Counted from the first letter of the stretch, positions 1 through 5,373 are shown. The stretch: DNA of 5,470 bases from Flavobacteriaceae bacterium (GCA_016763715.1 JAESTG010000177.1:1-5470); one strand, 5' to 3'. Notes: generated by a model not told the origin, from the letters alone. Program-made: numbers and translations.

Positions 1-65
1 AAAAAATAACAAAAAACGAAATGATAAGAATCCAATCCAGAGTAGCTAATTGCATAGGGAAGAGG

Positions 66-668
66 TTAGTTTATGAGGTGATCGGCTTGTTCAACCCAAT
101 TATCTCTTTCAATTCGTCCTGGGAAGAAATCGATTAGTTCGGTTAACACCCGAATGTCTTCATCTTTAAATCTACTAATTTGTTGATAATTATAGATGCC
201 AATTTCATTCAATTTTAGTTCAATATATGGGCCTATCCCATTGATACGAGTGAGATCCTGTAGCTTTGAAGCATCTGCGTGTCCGAAATTATCAAAATTG
301 AGTTTCGGTTTATTATGAGTATAAGTTATATAGCTTGTTCTAGTTGTTTCAGCAATTTCAGAAGGTGATTTTATGTTAGGAAATGTATCCACAGTCTCCT
401 TTTGAAGTTTAATCTCTTCTTGGGCTTCCTTAACAACCTTGATTATTTTTGGTTTTATTTCAGTAAAAATCACATCAATATCGTTTGCTTTTTGTAGAGA
501 GATATTTGCTTGATTAGATTTACGAACCATCTTTTTGAGCAGCCGCTGATATTTACTTTTTAGCATGCCCCATGCCGAAAAATAACCAATTAAAAAGGTG
601 CTTAACATCAGGGCAAATATGCCCGTGTAATTAGGTAATTTATCAATAAACTGGGTAAATTGCTCCAT
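66..668 (-). CDS. Membrane-anchored protein with C-terminal helix-hairpin-helix (H3TH-like) domain
   Basis: The product is a 200-residue protein of unknown function. Residues about 14-34 form one hydrophobic membrane helix. A strongly basic stretch follows (about 37-50, KSKYQRLLKKMVRK), which by the positive-inside rule places the remainder in the cytoplasm. Residues about 51-130 are a polar linker, partly helical at first (about 55-95). The C-terminus (about 134-199) is a compact helix-hairpin-helix unit with DLTRINGIGP, LNEIGIYNYQQIS and FFPGRIERDNW. This is the H3TH-like module also found as an extension of some L21 ribosomal proteins and NADH dehydrogenase E-subunit proteins and in predicted flap-endonuclease-like proteins. 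I see no nuclease active site, so DNA or protein binding is more likely than catalysis. Its ATG overlaps the stop of the upstream OmpA gene (TAATG), so the two are probably translationally coupled and functionally linked. Family membership of the C-terminal domain is fairly sure; the role is unknown. Confidence 0.85.
   Translation of the reverse strand: MEQFTQFIDKLPNYTGIFALMLSTFLIGYFSAWGMLKSKYQRLLKKMVRKSNQANISLQKANDIDVIFTEIKPKIIKVVKEAQEEIKLQKETVDTFPNIKSPSEIAETTRTSYITYTHNKPKLNFDNFGHADASKLQDLTRINGIGPYIELKLNEIGIYNYQQISRFKDEDIRVLTELIDFFPGRIERDNWVEQADHLIN
72..269 (-). other. H3TH / helix-hairpin-helix domain coding segment
   Basis: This segment encodes residues about 134-199 of the membrane-anchored protein. 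The hairpin signature is I142-N-G-I-G-P147, the usual IxGIGP turn of helix-hairpin-helix proteins. The segment ends with FPGRIERDNWVEQA, which closely resembles the tail of the same module fused to some L21 and NADH dehydrogenase E-subunit proteins. The hairpin fits non-specific nucleic-acid contact, but related modules also sit in proteins with no known DNA role. Confidence 0.75.
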
Positions 669-1669
669 TAATTTGTATCGTATTTTATTTCAATTCGTCT
701 ATTTAATAGTCGTCCACGCTTCGTCCTATTGGTGGCAATAGACTTGGATTCACCTTCCGAAATCGCTATTACTTTCTTGCGATCTAAATTACCCTTGGTT
801 ACTAAATACCATCGAACTTGTCTAGCATACTTGAGTCCTAGCAGATAGTTATCATTTGCATTTCCGATGTTATCCGTATGTCCAACAATATTAACTTTTA
901 AGTTAGGATTATTTTCAATCGCAATTTTAACTTCTTTTAATAAATCCTGAAGAGCCTTGTTGACAAAAATATCATTATTTACCAGCTTAGGGTATATAGT
1001 TTTTGTTTCTGGTAATGAAAGCTTACGACTTTCTATTCTTTCTGTATCTAATGGGTGAAAACTAAAGTAAATTCCATTGTCAAAGCTATTATTTGTTTGA
1101 AATTCAATTTCTCTAATCACTGTCTTAATTACCATTTTCTCCATAGGAATACCTGTTTGAGAAAGTATTCTCTTAATCTTCATGCCTCTTTGATATCCAA
1201 AATTTGGATTTTTAATGTTTTCCGAAGCACTGTAAAGCGAGGATATATGCAATTCTTCATTTGGGTGTTCAATGAGATAAGTATTAAGCTTGTACTTAAA
1301 ATCTAAAATAGCTTTTGGATATTCAACCTGATCTGTGTTTTTCCAAATAGTAATCCCCTCGTTGTAAACAAAAATCACATCTCCATTGGTCGTAATCGCC
1401 TTTATTCCAGTGGATAAATTTCCTTCCTGTGTTGGATCCTCTTCATTTTCCAATAGTCCCAAAGTATCTTTTTTGGTAACCAAAATATCAGTGGATTTAT
1501 CTACTTGTAGAGGATCTCTAATATCCAAGTTTGATTCAATGATTTCATTTGTGGCAATGGTATCTTTCTTTCTCACAGCGTCATCAACTGGTTGTAACCA
1601 CGAGTATAGCCATAGTCCAAAGAATGACCATACGAGGAAAACCACAAAGGCTATCAAGAAGCTTTTCAT
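668..1669 (-). CDS. Inner-membrane-anchored OmpA-family protein with two tandem OmpA-like units
   Basis: The product is a 333-residue envelope protein predicted to tether the cell to peptidoglycan. Residues about 4-24 are an uncleaved hydrophobic anchor rich in W and F, with no obvious cleavage site or lipobox, so the protein resembles MotB-type inner-membrane OmpA proteins rather than outer-membrane barrels. A low-complexity acidic linker follows (about 28-90). Residues about 225-331 form a clear OmpA C-terminal domain: VGHTDNIGN carries the expected diaminopimelate-binding Asp (D266), the Arg partner is R283 (YARQVRWYL), and the end has the NRRIEIK motif. Residues about 95-190 look like a second, degenerate OmpA-like unit. 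The gene leads a two-gene operon with the H3TH protein, whose ATG shares one base with this gene's TAA stop. The start is ATG at 1669 with no Shine-Dalgarno, as usual in Bacteroidota. The family is secure; the biological role is not known. Confidence 0.9.
   Translation of the reverse strand: MKSFLIAFVVFLVWSFFGLWLYSWLQPVDDAVRKKDTIATNEIIESNLDIRDPLQVDKSTDILVTKKDTLGLLENEEDPTQEGNLSTGIKAITTNGDVIFVYNEGITIWKNTDQVEYPKAILDFKYKLNTYLIEHPNEELHISSLYSASENIKNPNFGYQRGMKIKRILSQTGIPMEKMVIKTVIREIEFQTNNSFDNGIYFSFHPLDTERIESRKLSLPETKTIYPKLVNNDIFVNKALQDLLKEVKIAIENNPNLKVNIVGHTDNIGNANDNYLLGLKYARQVRWYLVTKGNLDRKKVIAISEGESKSIATNRTKRGRLLNRRIEIKYDTN
677..997 (-). other. OmpA C-terminal peptidoglycan-binding domain
   Basis: This segment encodes residues about 225-331. 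The order of elements is canonical: an F/L-rich first helix (residues 235-252), the strand LKVNIVGHTDN, a second helix with LGLKYARQVRWYLV, a short strand around KKVIAISEGES, and NRTKRGRLLNRRIEIKY. The two ligand-binding positions (Asp in GHTD, Arg after YA) are intact, so binding of meso-DAP peptidoglycan is expected from family knowledge. Confidence 0.88.
1100..1387 (-). other. Degenerate OmpA-like repeat unit
   Basis: This segment encodes residues about 95-190. It shows the OmpA fold order: strand GDVIFVYNEG, helix ILDFKYKLNTYLIEHP, strand ELHISSLYSASE, helix NFGYQRGMKIKRILSQTGI, then a final strand. At the position of GHTD in the second domain it reads SLYS, so the peptidoglycan-binding Asp is missing, although an Arg (R161) remains in the second helix. 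I infer a structural or partner-binding duplicate that no longer binds peptidoglycan. The assignment rests on pattern and not on a profile search. Confidence 0.55.
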
Positions 1670-1723
1670 TATCAGTAAGATAGAGTTTTATAGGTGTTTG
1701 GTAATTGTAATTAGATATTGTAA

Positions 1724-1731
1724 CAAACATA
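1724..1731 (-). promoter_or_regulatory. Putative -7 element of the OmpA/H3TH operon promoter
   Basis: On the minus strand this reads TATGTTTG, a full match to the Bacteroidota -7 consensus TAnnTTTG, 54 bases before the OmpA ATG. No TTG lies at the expected -33 distance; only a TTTC is near it, so the promoter is incomplete or may depend on an activator. No other candidate in the 216-base gap is better. Confidence 0.4.
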
Positions 1732-1773
1732 ATAAAATAATGGGGGAATAGATAATGAAAATTTGATATGTTT

Positions 1774-1788
1774 TTCACAGCTAGTGAA
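1774..1788. repeat. Small inverted repeat upstream of the operon promoter
   Basis: TTCAC-AGCTA-GTGAA is a perfect 5-bp dyad with a 5-base centre. It lies about 43 bases upstream of the putative -7 element of the OmpA operon. On the plus strand it is followed at a short distance by six Ts, but there is no plus-strand gene to terminate. It could be a protein-binding site or chance. Confidence 0.25.
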
Positions 1789-1818
1789 CAATTTTTTAAT
1801 AAGCAATCATAAATGGCA

Positions 1819-1849
1819 AACCCCGTAATCAATCACGAACTACGGGATT
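1819..1849 (-). terminator. Second hairpin downstream of the S41 peptidase gene
   Basis: On the minus strand AATCCCGTA pairs with TACGGGGTT in a 9-bp stem (one G-U pair) around a 13-base loop. The G-U pair holds only on the minus strand; on the plus strand it becomes a C/A mismatch, so the structure favours transcripts from the peptidase gene. No long U-tract follows, so it could be a weak terminator or a 3'-end stabiliser. Confidence 0.45.
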
Positions 1850-1854
1850 ATATC

Positions 1855-1875
1855 TCTGAATTAAATAAATTCAGA
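1855..1875 (-). terminator. Hairpin just after the S41 peptidase stop codon
   Basis: TCTGAATT pairs perfectly with AATTCAGA around a 5-base loop, starting 10 bases after the peptidase stop. There is no U-tract directly behind it. With the GC-richer hairpin at 1819-1849 it probably marks the 3' end of the peptidase transcript. Confidence 0.45.
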
Positions 1876-1885
1876 AAACGCTAGG

Positions 1886-3130
1886 TTAGAGGTTGGCTTG
1901 CTTTTCAATGTATTCGATTGTTTGTGAAATCCAATCACTATCAAAATTTAGTTTAACCGTTGGCACAATACCTTTTCCTTCATATTCAAAATAGGTCTTA
2001 TGAAAATCCATATCAGTTGGCAGTATTGAAAACAAACCAGAGGGGGTTTCATAGGTGTATCCATAATTCATTCCATAGGCAATAACACCTCTCGTTGTTT
2101 CTCCCAAGTGAATGACATTGGATAATTTTTTAAGTTTGACGGTAAATTGTTCAGTGTTGCTTGCCGAAAATGAATTGGTAAGAACATAGATATTTCCCTT
2201 GTTCTTTTTGAATAGCTTTAAAAATGGATCTGAATTCTTCTTGTTTCCCCCTCCATTATTTCGTAAATCTATAATAAGGTGCTTTGCATTAATTGAATCT
2301 TTCATTTTTGCATAGAACTCTTTAGAAGTTTTCTTAACTGAATTGGTATTTGAGAATTCACCAAAGTAGATGTACTGTACAGTATCACTCAGCTGCTCAA
2401 ACACCCATTTCTCTTTGCTAAAATTGATTTCATTACTTACAACCCCTTCTTTTACATAGTATAAAATACGGCCATTAGAGGCAGAAACTCCTTTTGAGAA
2501 TTGTATTTTTTTACTATCACGACTAAAATAAAGAAGGTTGAAACGATCATTTCCGTTAGGAGTTAGGTACATTACTATTTGACCTGGATTCCATGTCAAT
2601 AACTCAGACTCTAAGACTACTGCCTCATATTTTTGAGCCGAATCACTTTCATAAACACCAATGGTTAGTCCTTCACTTTTATAAATCCCTTCTATTTCGG
2701 TAATCGGTTTTTGTGCAAGTTCTTTTCTTAGTAATGCTAAATCATGTAATGTTCTAGGGTGATTGATAAATTCTTCGGAATTCAAATATGTTTGTAATGC
2801 CGAAGTATCATTAAGTATTTCTTTGGAAATACCCTCACTATTTGATCCAACTGATGCATGAAGATCTACAACTGTAGCCATCATTTTATTTAAATAGTTA
2901 AAGCGTTTTATTTTTGAAGTGGGAGTTTCCATCTGATCTGCAAAAATTTGGTATTGCTGGTTAAACTCTCTCTCTTTTCTCTTTTTGATGATTTGATGTT
3001 TATAAGAAGGCATCTCCTTCATTTTTGTAACTAGAAAATCTAGATCAGTTTTACAATCACAGTATTGTATTTGTGATTGAATAATTGATGAAAAGGTAAG
3101 AGCGAAAATTAGTGTTATTAGCGTTTTCAT
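1886..3130 (-). CDS. Secreted S41-family serine peptidase (tricorn/CtpA superfamily)
   Basis: The product is a 414-residue exported protein. Residues 1 to about 20 form a Sec signal peptide (basic N-terminus, hydrophobic core, cut near IQSQ). The nearby C24 and C26 lack a lipobox, so it is probably soluble in the periplasm or secreted. The helical part at about 28-140 carries DLHASV, where H91 matches the histidine of the D-x-H motif of S41 peptidases. A beta-rich stretch at about 143-235 sits where many relatives have a PDZ domain; I see no PDZ. The peptidase core spans about 251-395: LIIDLRNNGGG (285-295), FSASNTEQF with the likely nucleophile S322, GETTRG (343-348) and GKGIVPTV. The catalytic Lys expected after GxxTxG in CtpA enzymes is absent (V349), so a Ser-His-type mechanism is more likely. 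Substrate is unknown. It has its own promoter-like site and 3' hairpins, so it is probably monocistronic. Confidence 0.88.
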   Translation of the reverse strand: MKTLITLIFALTFSSIIQSQIQYCDCKTDLDFLVTKMKEMPSYKHQIIKKRKEREFNQQYQIFADQMETPTSKIKRFNYLNKMMATVVDLHASVGSNSEGISKEILNDTSALQTYLNSEEFINHPRTLHDLALLRKELAQKPITEIEGIYKSEGLTIGVYESDSAQKYEAVVLESELLTWNPGQIVMYLTPNGNDRFNLLYFSRDSKKIQFSKGVSASNGRILYYVKEGVVSNEINFSKEKWVFEQLSDTVQYIYFGEFSNTNSVKKTSKEFYAKMKDSINAKHLIIDLRNNGGGNKKNSDPFLKLFKKNKGNIYVLTNSFSASNTEQFTVKLKKLSNVIHLGETTRGVIAYGMNYGYTYETPSGLFSILPTDMDFHKTYFEYEGKGIVPTVKLNFDSDWISQTIEYIEKQANL

Positions 3131-3151
3131 TAGTATATATTTTGTGATTAA

Positions 3152-3175
3152 TTCTGAAACAAACTTAGTTCAGAA
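3152..3175. repeat. Perfect inverted repeat around the S41 gene -7 element (possible operator)
   Basis: TTCTGAA-N10-TTCAGAA is a perfect 7-bp dyad whose 10-base centre holds the TAAGTTTG -7 element. Each arm is also TTC-N-GAA, so the site reads as two near-palindromic half-sites 17 bases apart. The placement would suit a dimeric repressor. The sequence also allows a hairpin, but without a U-tract. Confidence 0.4.
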
Positions 3176-3191
3176 AAATAATTTACATCAA
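3160..3191 (-). promoter_or_regulatory. Promoter of the S41 peptidase gene
   Basis: On the minus strand TTG (3189-3191) is followed after 21 bases by TAAGTTTG (3160-3167). This fits the TTG-N17-23-TAnnTTTG pattern known for Flavobacterium. It ends 29 bases before the ATG, giving a 5' leader of roughly 25 bases. It is the best-formed promoter in the window. Confidence 0.6.
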
Positions 3192-3220
3192 TATATACAA
3201 TGCTTTGGGGTGAAATATAG

Positions 3221-4018
3221 CTATTTTGTGGTGGAATGAATACGCTCTTTTACCGTAGACAAAAAAGTTTTAGAAACGGGCACCTCAATTTCATTTTGCA
3301 ATAACACCGTAACCTTTCCATTAGTAGTTTTCCATTGTCTAAAATGATAAGGGTTGATTAAATATGACCGATGTGTTTGAAGTAAGTCGGGAAAAGCCTG
3401 AGTAACGGTTGAAAGTCGATTTCGAATCAATTGCTTTTTTAATAAATTATTATGGAGGTACGAAACTTCAATATAATTGTCGTCTGCTTTTATAACTATT
3501 AAGTCGGTAAGGAGTAATCGCAATCCTTCATAAGCACCTTCGCCCTCAATCTCAATTTTTTGATCTTCCAGTTTCTTGTTTTTGTACTTACCAAAAGCCC
3601 AACGTCCGGCAAGAACAATGGGAACGATGGTGAGAATAGCAGGGAAATAAATATTCGAGATAAAATAACTTAAATCATATGGATTGGCCTCACCGGGTAC
3701 AATTACATATAAGTAAACAGACCGTGTGACAACCAAGGCGAATGAAATAAATAATAGAAAGAATAGCAATTCACTCTGTATATGCCATTCATTTTCATTT
3801 CTTCGGAATAACCAATATTGAAAAGGCATCATCATCAAATACGCAAGAGCACCAGCAATTCCATAGAAAGGAAGGTAAATCAGTTTTTCTTGACTGCCAA
3901 GTTCGTTTACGCTTAACGGTTCAGTAAAATATAGAAACACGAAAATCCATATGGCTAAACCTAGAGCGATTATAATATGATGCTTAAGTGAAGGGTCGAA
4001 TGGATATATTTTTTTCAA
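3221..4018 (-). CDS. Membrane-bound LytTR-family DNA-binding transcriptional regulator
   Basis: The product is a 265-residue one-component-type regulator. Four hydrophobic helices (about 14-31, 46-69, 83-104, 116-137) form an N-terminal membrane sensor. A basic linker follows (RWAFGKYKNKKLE), then a LytTR DNA-binding domain at about 163-260. LytTR hallmarks are ADDNYIEVSY, the KQLIRNRLSTV stretch, THRSYLINP (215-223) and VPVSKTF near the end. There is no response-regulator receiver domain, so signalling probably comes through the membrane part, or through a protein bound to it. The only start giving the conserved N-terminus is TTG (4016-4018): an in-frame TGA lies at 4031-4033 and the first in-frame ATG is far inside. 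An ATG at 4032-4034 is out of frame by one base. The S41 peptidase lies 90 bases downstream on the same strand and is a candidate target by position only. Confidence 0.88.
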   Translation of the reverse strand: MKKIYPFDPSLKHHIIIALGLAIWIFVFLYFTEPLSVNELGSQEKLIYLPFYGIAGALAYLMMMPFQYWLFRRNENEWHIQSELLFFLLFISFALVVTRSVYLYVIVPGEANPYDLSYFISNIYFPAILTIVPIVLAGRWAFGKYKNKKLEDQKIEIEGEGAYEGLRLLLTDLIVIKADDNYIEVSYLHNNLLKKQLIRNRLSTVTQAFPDLLQTHRSYLINPYHFRQWKTTNGKVTVLLQNEIEVPVSKTFLSTVKERIHSTTK

Positions 4019-4034
4019 GAGTAAAATTATTCAT
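3984..4034 (-). other. Out-of-frame 16-codon ORF overlapping the LytTR start
   Basis: The ATG at 4032-4034 opens a 16-codon frame (MNNFTLEKNISIRPFT, then TAA) that runs over the TTG start of the LytTR gene in a different frame. It could be a leader peptide that tunes initiation, or the true N-terminus separated from the main frame by one base in the A7 run just after the TTG (4009-4015). With one A fewer it would read MNNFTLEKIYPFDP and continue into the LytTR frame. Confidence 0.3.
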
Positions 4035-4036
4035 TT

Positions 4037-4044
4037 CAAAAATA
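4037..4044 (-). promoter_or_regulatory. Putative -7 element of the LytTR gene, abutting a terminator
   Basis: On the minus strand TATTTTTG matches TAnnTTTG and directly overlaps the end of the U-tract of the preceding terminator. A TTG within the terminator stem lies 24 bases upstream, one more than the usual spacing limit. The implied leader is only about 12-16 bases for the TTG start, and shorter still for the upstream ATG. It is plausible because no other space for a promoter exists after the terminator. Confidence 0.35.
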
Positions 4045-4075
4045 AAAAAAAGGCTTTGATAATTTCTTCAAAGCC
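4044..4075 (-). terminator. Strong intrinsic terminator after the four-TM protein gene
   Basis: On the minus strand GGCTTTGA pairs perfectly with TCAAAGCC around an 8-base loop and is followed at once by eight Ts. It sits about 30 bases after the stop of the upstream minus-strand gene. It separates that gene from the LytTR gene, which therefore needs its own promoter. Confidence 0.9.
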
Positions 4076-4104
4076 CTTTAATTTTATCTGAAAGTTATAG
4101 TAAA

Positions 4105-4539
4105 CTATCGTAACCAACCTTTTTGAGAGGCACCCTTACTATAATAGTATAAAAATATTGAAATGGTAATAACTATCATTGGCATAACTACACCATCCAT
4201 AGTTCCAAAAACTTCAATAGTATTTGTTGTTGTCCAAACGGAAATCATTTGAATAAGTACGGCAAGTAGTGAAACACCGAATAATAATACGGCAAACTTA
4301 CGTTTCAATAAAAATACTAAACAGGCTAAAAACCCTGAGAACACAGCAATAGCGAATACCGCTGTGAGCCATGCTGGACTTGCATCCATAAGAGCAAGTT
4401 GATCTGTATTAAATTGCGCTCGGAAACTCTCAACGCTGTAAGCCTCCATTACATAACGAGAAACTCCTATTAAATTCCAAAGTAAAGCAAGCACAGCGAT
4501 AATCCAAAACCATTTGTTCGGTTTATTAGTTGTTGACAT
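4105..4539 (-). CDS. Uncharacterised small four-TM membrane protein
   Basis: The product is a 144-residue integral membrane protein. Hydrophobic helices lie at about 11-32, 59-78, 82-101 and 116-133. Marks include WNLIGVSRYV in the first helix, ASPAWLTAVFAIAVF leading into the second, a short basic KRK loop, and the ending SKGASQKGWL. The layout recalls a hypothetical-protein family common in Bacteroidota that is sometimes labelled, without support, as a sugar transporter; I assign no function. An upstream in-frame ATG at 4573-4575 would add 12 polar residues (MYIYYNNRKQNI), but it would leave only 11 bases to the divergent gene's start and would overlap both promoters. I therefore choose the ATG at 4537-4539, preceded by an A-rich AACAAAATATT. 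It is monocistronic, with a strong terminator behind it. Confidence 0.8.
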   Translation of the reverse strand: MSTTNKPNKWFWIIAVLALLWNLIGVSRYVMEAYSVESFRAQFNTDQLALMDASPAWLTAVFAIAVFSGFLACLVFLLKRKFAVLLFGVSLLAVLIQMISVWTTTNTIEVFGTMDGVVMPMIVITISIFLYYYSKGASQKGWLR

Positions 4540-4555
4540 AATATTTTGTTTACGG

Positions 4556-4582
4556 TTGTTATAGTAAATATACATATTTTTG
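4556..4582 (+). promoter_or_regulatory. Putative promoter of the TruA-like gene
   Basis: TTG (4556-4558), a 16-base spacer and TATTTTTG (4575-4582) give a nearly standard Bacteroidota promoter; the spacer is one base short of the usual range. The -7 element ends only 4 bases before the ATG, so transcription would start at or within a few bases of the start codon. It lies back to back with the weaker minus-strand element at 4565-4572. Confidence 0.45.
4565..4572 (-). promoter_or_regulatory. Possible -7 element of the four-TM protein gene
   Basis: On the minus strand TATATTTA matches TAnnTTTG at all but the last base, 25 bases before the chosen ATG. No TTG is found at the -33 distance, which falls within the first codons of the divergent TruA-like gene. 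It is a weak call, supported mainly by spacing and by the lack of alternatives. Confidence 0.3.
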
Positions 4583-4586
4583 ACCT

Positions 4587-5366
4587 ATGTTTTCTAAACG
4601 ATATTTCTATCTTATTGAATTTCAATACCTAGGGTTTCGGTATCACGGTTGGCAAAAGCAGCCCAATGTTATCACAGTCGAGTATATGGTGTCTCGGACC
4701 ATGTCTTATATTCTTGGGCATAAAAAATTTAAGCTTTTAACTGCGGGACGTACGGATGCTAAAGTTTCAGCTAACAGTGCTTATGTTGAATTATTTCTTG
4801 ACGGAGATCCTATTGTATTGAACGAGTTTCTTCCATTACTGAATAAGAATTTGCCAGCAGACATTAGAGCATTAGATATCCAGGAAGTAGACAAGCAATT
4901 TAATGTTATAGAAGCTCCATTAGGAAAAGAGTATCTGTATTTATTTTCCTTCGGAAGTAAAAATCATCCCTTTGCCGCTCCATATATGACTGCAATCAAT
5001 GAGGATTTGAATATTAATGTGATGCAACTTGCTGCGAAACTTTTTGAAGGTACGCACGATTTTAAAAATTATGCGTTTAGACCAAACCCAGAAACTAAAA
5101 CTATTGGAACCATTCAAACTTCAGAAATAATAGAAAATACAATCTATACAGCCAGTTTCTTCCCAGAAATAAGCTATGTATTTCGAGTAAAAGGGAAAGG
5201 CTTTAAAAGACACCAAATTAGATTAATGATGGGTGTGTTATTTGATCTTGGGGAAAGTAAGGTTAATTTGGATTTTATTGCCGAAACACTTGAGCCAAAT
5301 AAAGCTTTTAAGTTAGAACGAATAGCACCTGCTAGTGGATTGATACTTAATAACGTGCAGCTTTGA
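4587..5366 (+). CDS. truA: TruA-family tRNA pseudouridine synthase (divergent form)
   Basis: The 259-residue cytoplasmic enzyme is predicted to convert uridine to pseudouridine in tRNA; classical TruA acts at positions 38-40 of the anticodon arm. Family marks run in order: YLIEFQYLGFRYHGWQKQ at the N-terminus, TAGRTDAKVSAN with the catalytic Asp (D57), LNKNLPADIRALDIQEV (85-101), KEYLYLF with the active-site Tyr (Y116), FEGTHDFKNYAF, FKRHQIRLMMGVL (206-218) and IAPASGLIL at the end. Length is normal for TruA. The motif after the Asp is changed: canonical TruA has GRTDxGVHA, here GRTDAKVSA. From memory, Flavobacteriaceae carry such a variant beside a standard TruA, so this may be a paralogue with another target position. 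The ATG at 4587 is the first possible start, since an in-frame TGA sits at 4581-4583 and the next Met would remove the first core strand. It is transcribed away from the four-TM gene, with 47 bases between the two starts. Confidence 0.88.
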   Translation: MFSKRYFYLIEFQYLGFRYHGWQKQPNVITVEYMVSRTMSYILGHKKFKLLTAGRTDAKVSANSAYVELFLDGDPIVLNEFLPLLNKNLPADIRALDIQEVDKQFNVIEAPLGKEYLYLFSFGSKNHPFAAPYMTAINEDLNINVMQLAAKLFEGTHDFKNYAFRPNPETKTIGTIQTSEIIENTIYTASFFPEISYVFRVKGKGFKRHQIRLMMGVLFDLGESKVNLDFIAETLEPNKAFKLERIAPASGLILNNVQL

Positions 5367-5373
5367 GGGTCGT

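Noticed and set aside
1..65. Search for a terminator after the H3TH gene
   Set aside because: Minus-strand T-runs occur at the very edge (1-16), but no convincing stem precedes them within the window, so no terminator is called.
1055..1306. Plus-strand open frame of 83 codons
   Set aside because: It lies fully antisense inside the OmpA-family gene, shows no recognisable motif and has no promoter; the opposite frame has clear family signatures.
1386..1751. Plus-strand open frame of 121 codons
   Set aside because: It is antisense to the start of the OmpA-family gene and its promoter region, with no domain; it is a by-product of the opposite frame.
1584..1832. Minus-strand open frame of 82 codons overlapping the OmpA-family start
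   Set aside because: It covers the hairpin region, the promoter and the anchor of the OmpA-family gene in another frame, and its product is not protein-like.
4540..4575. Upstream ATG that would add 12 residues to the four-TM protein
   Set aside because: The added part is polar and not expected ahead of the first helix, and it would occupy the divergent promoter region, leaving 11 bases to the opposite gene.
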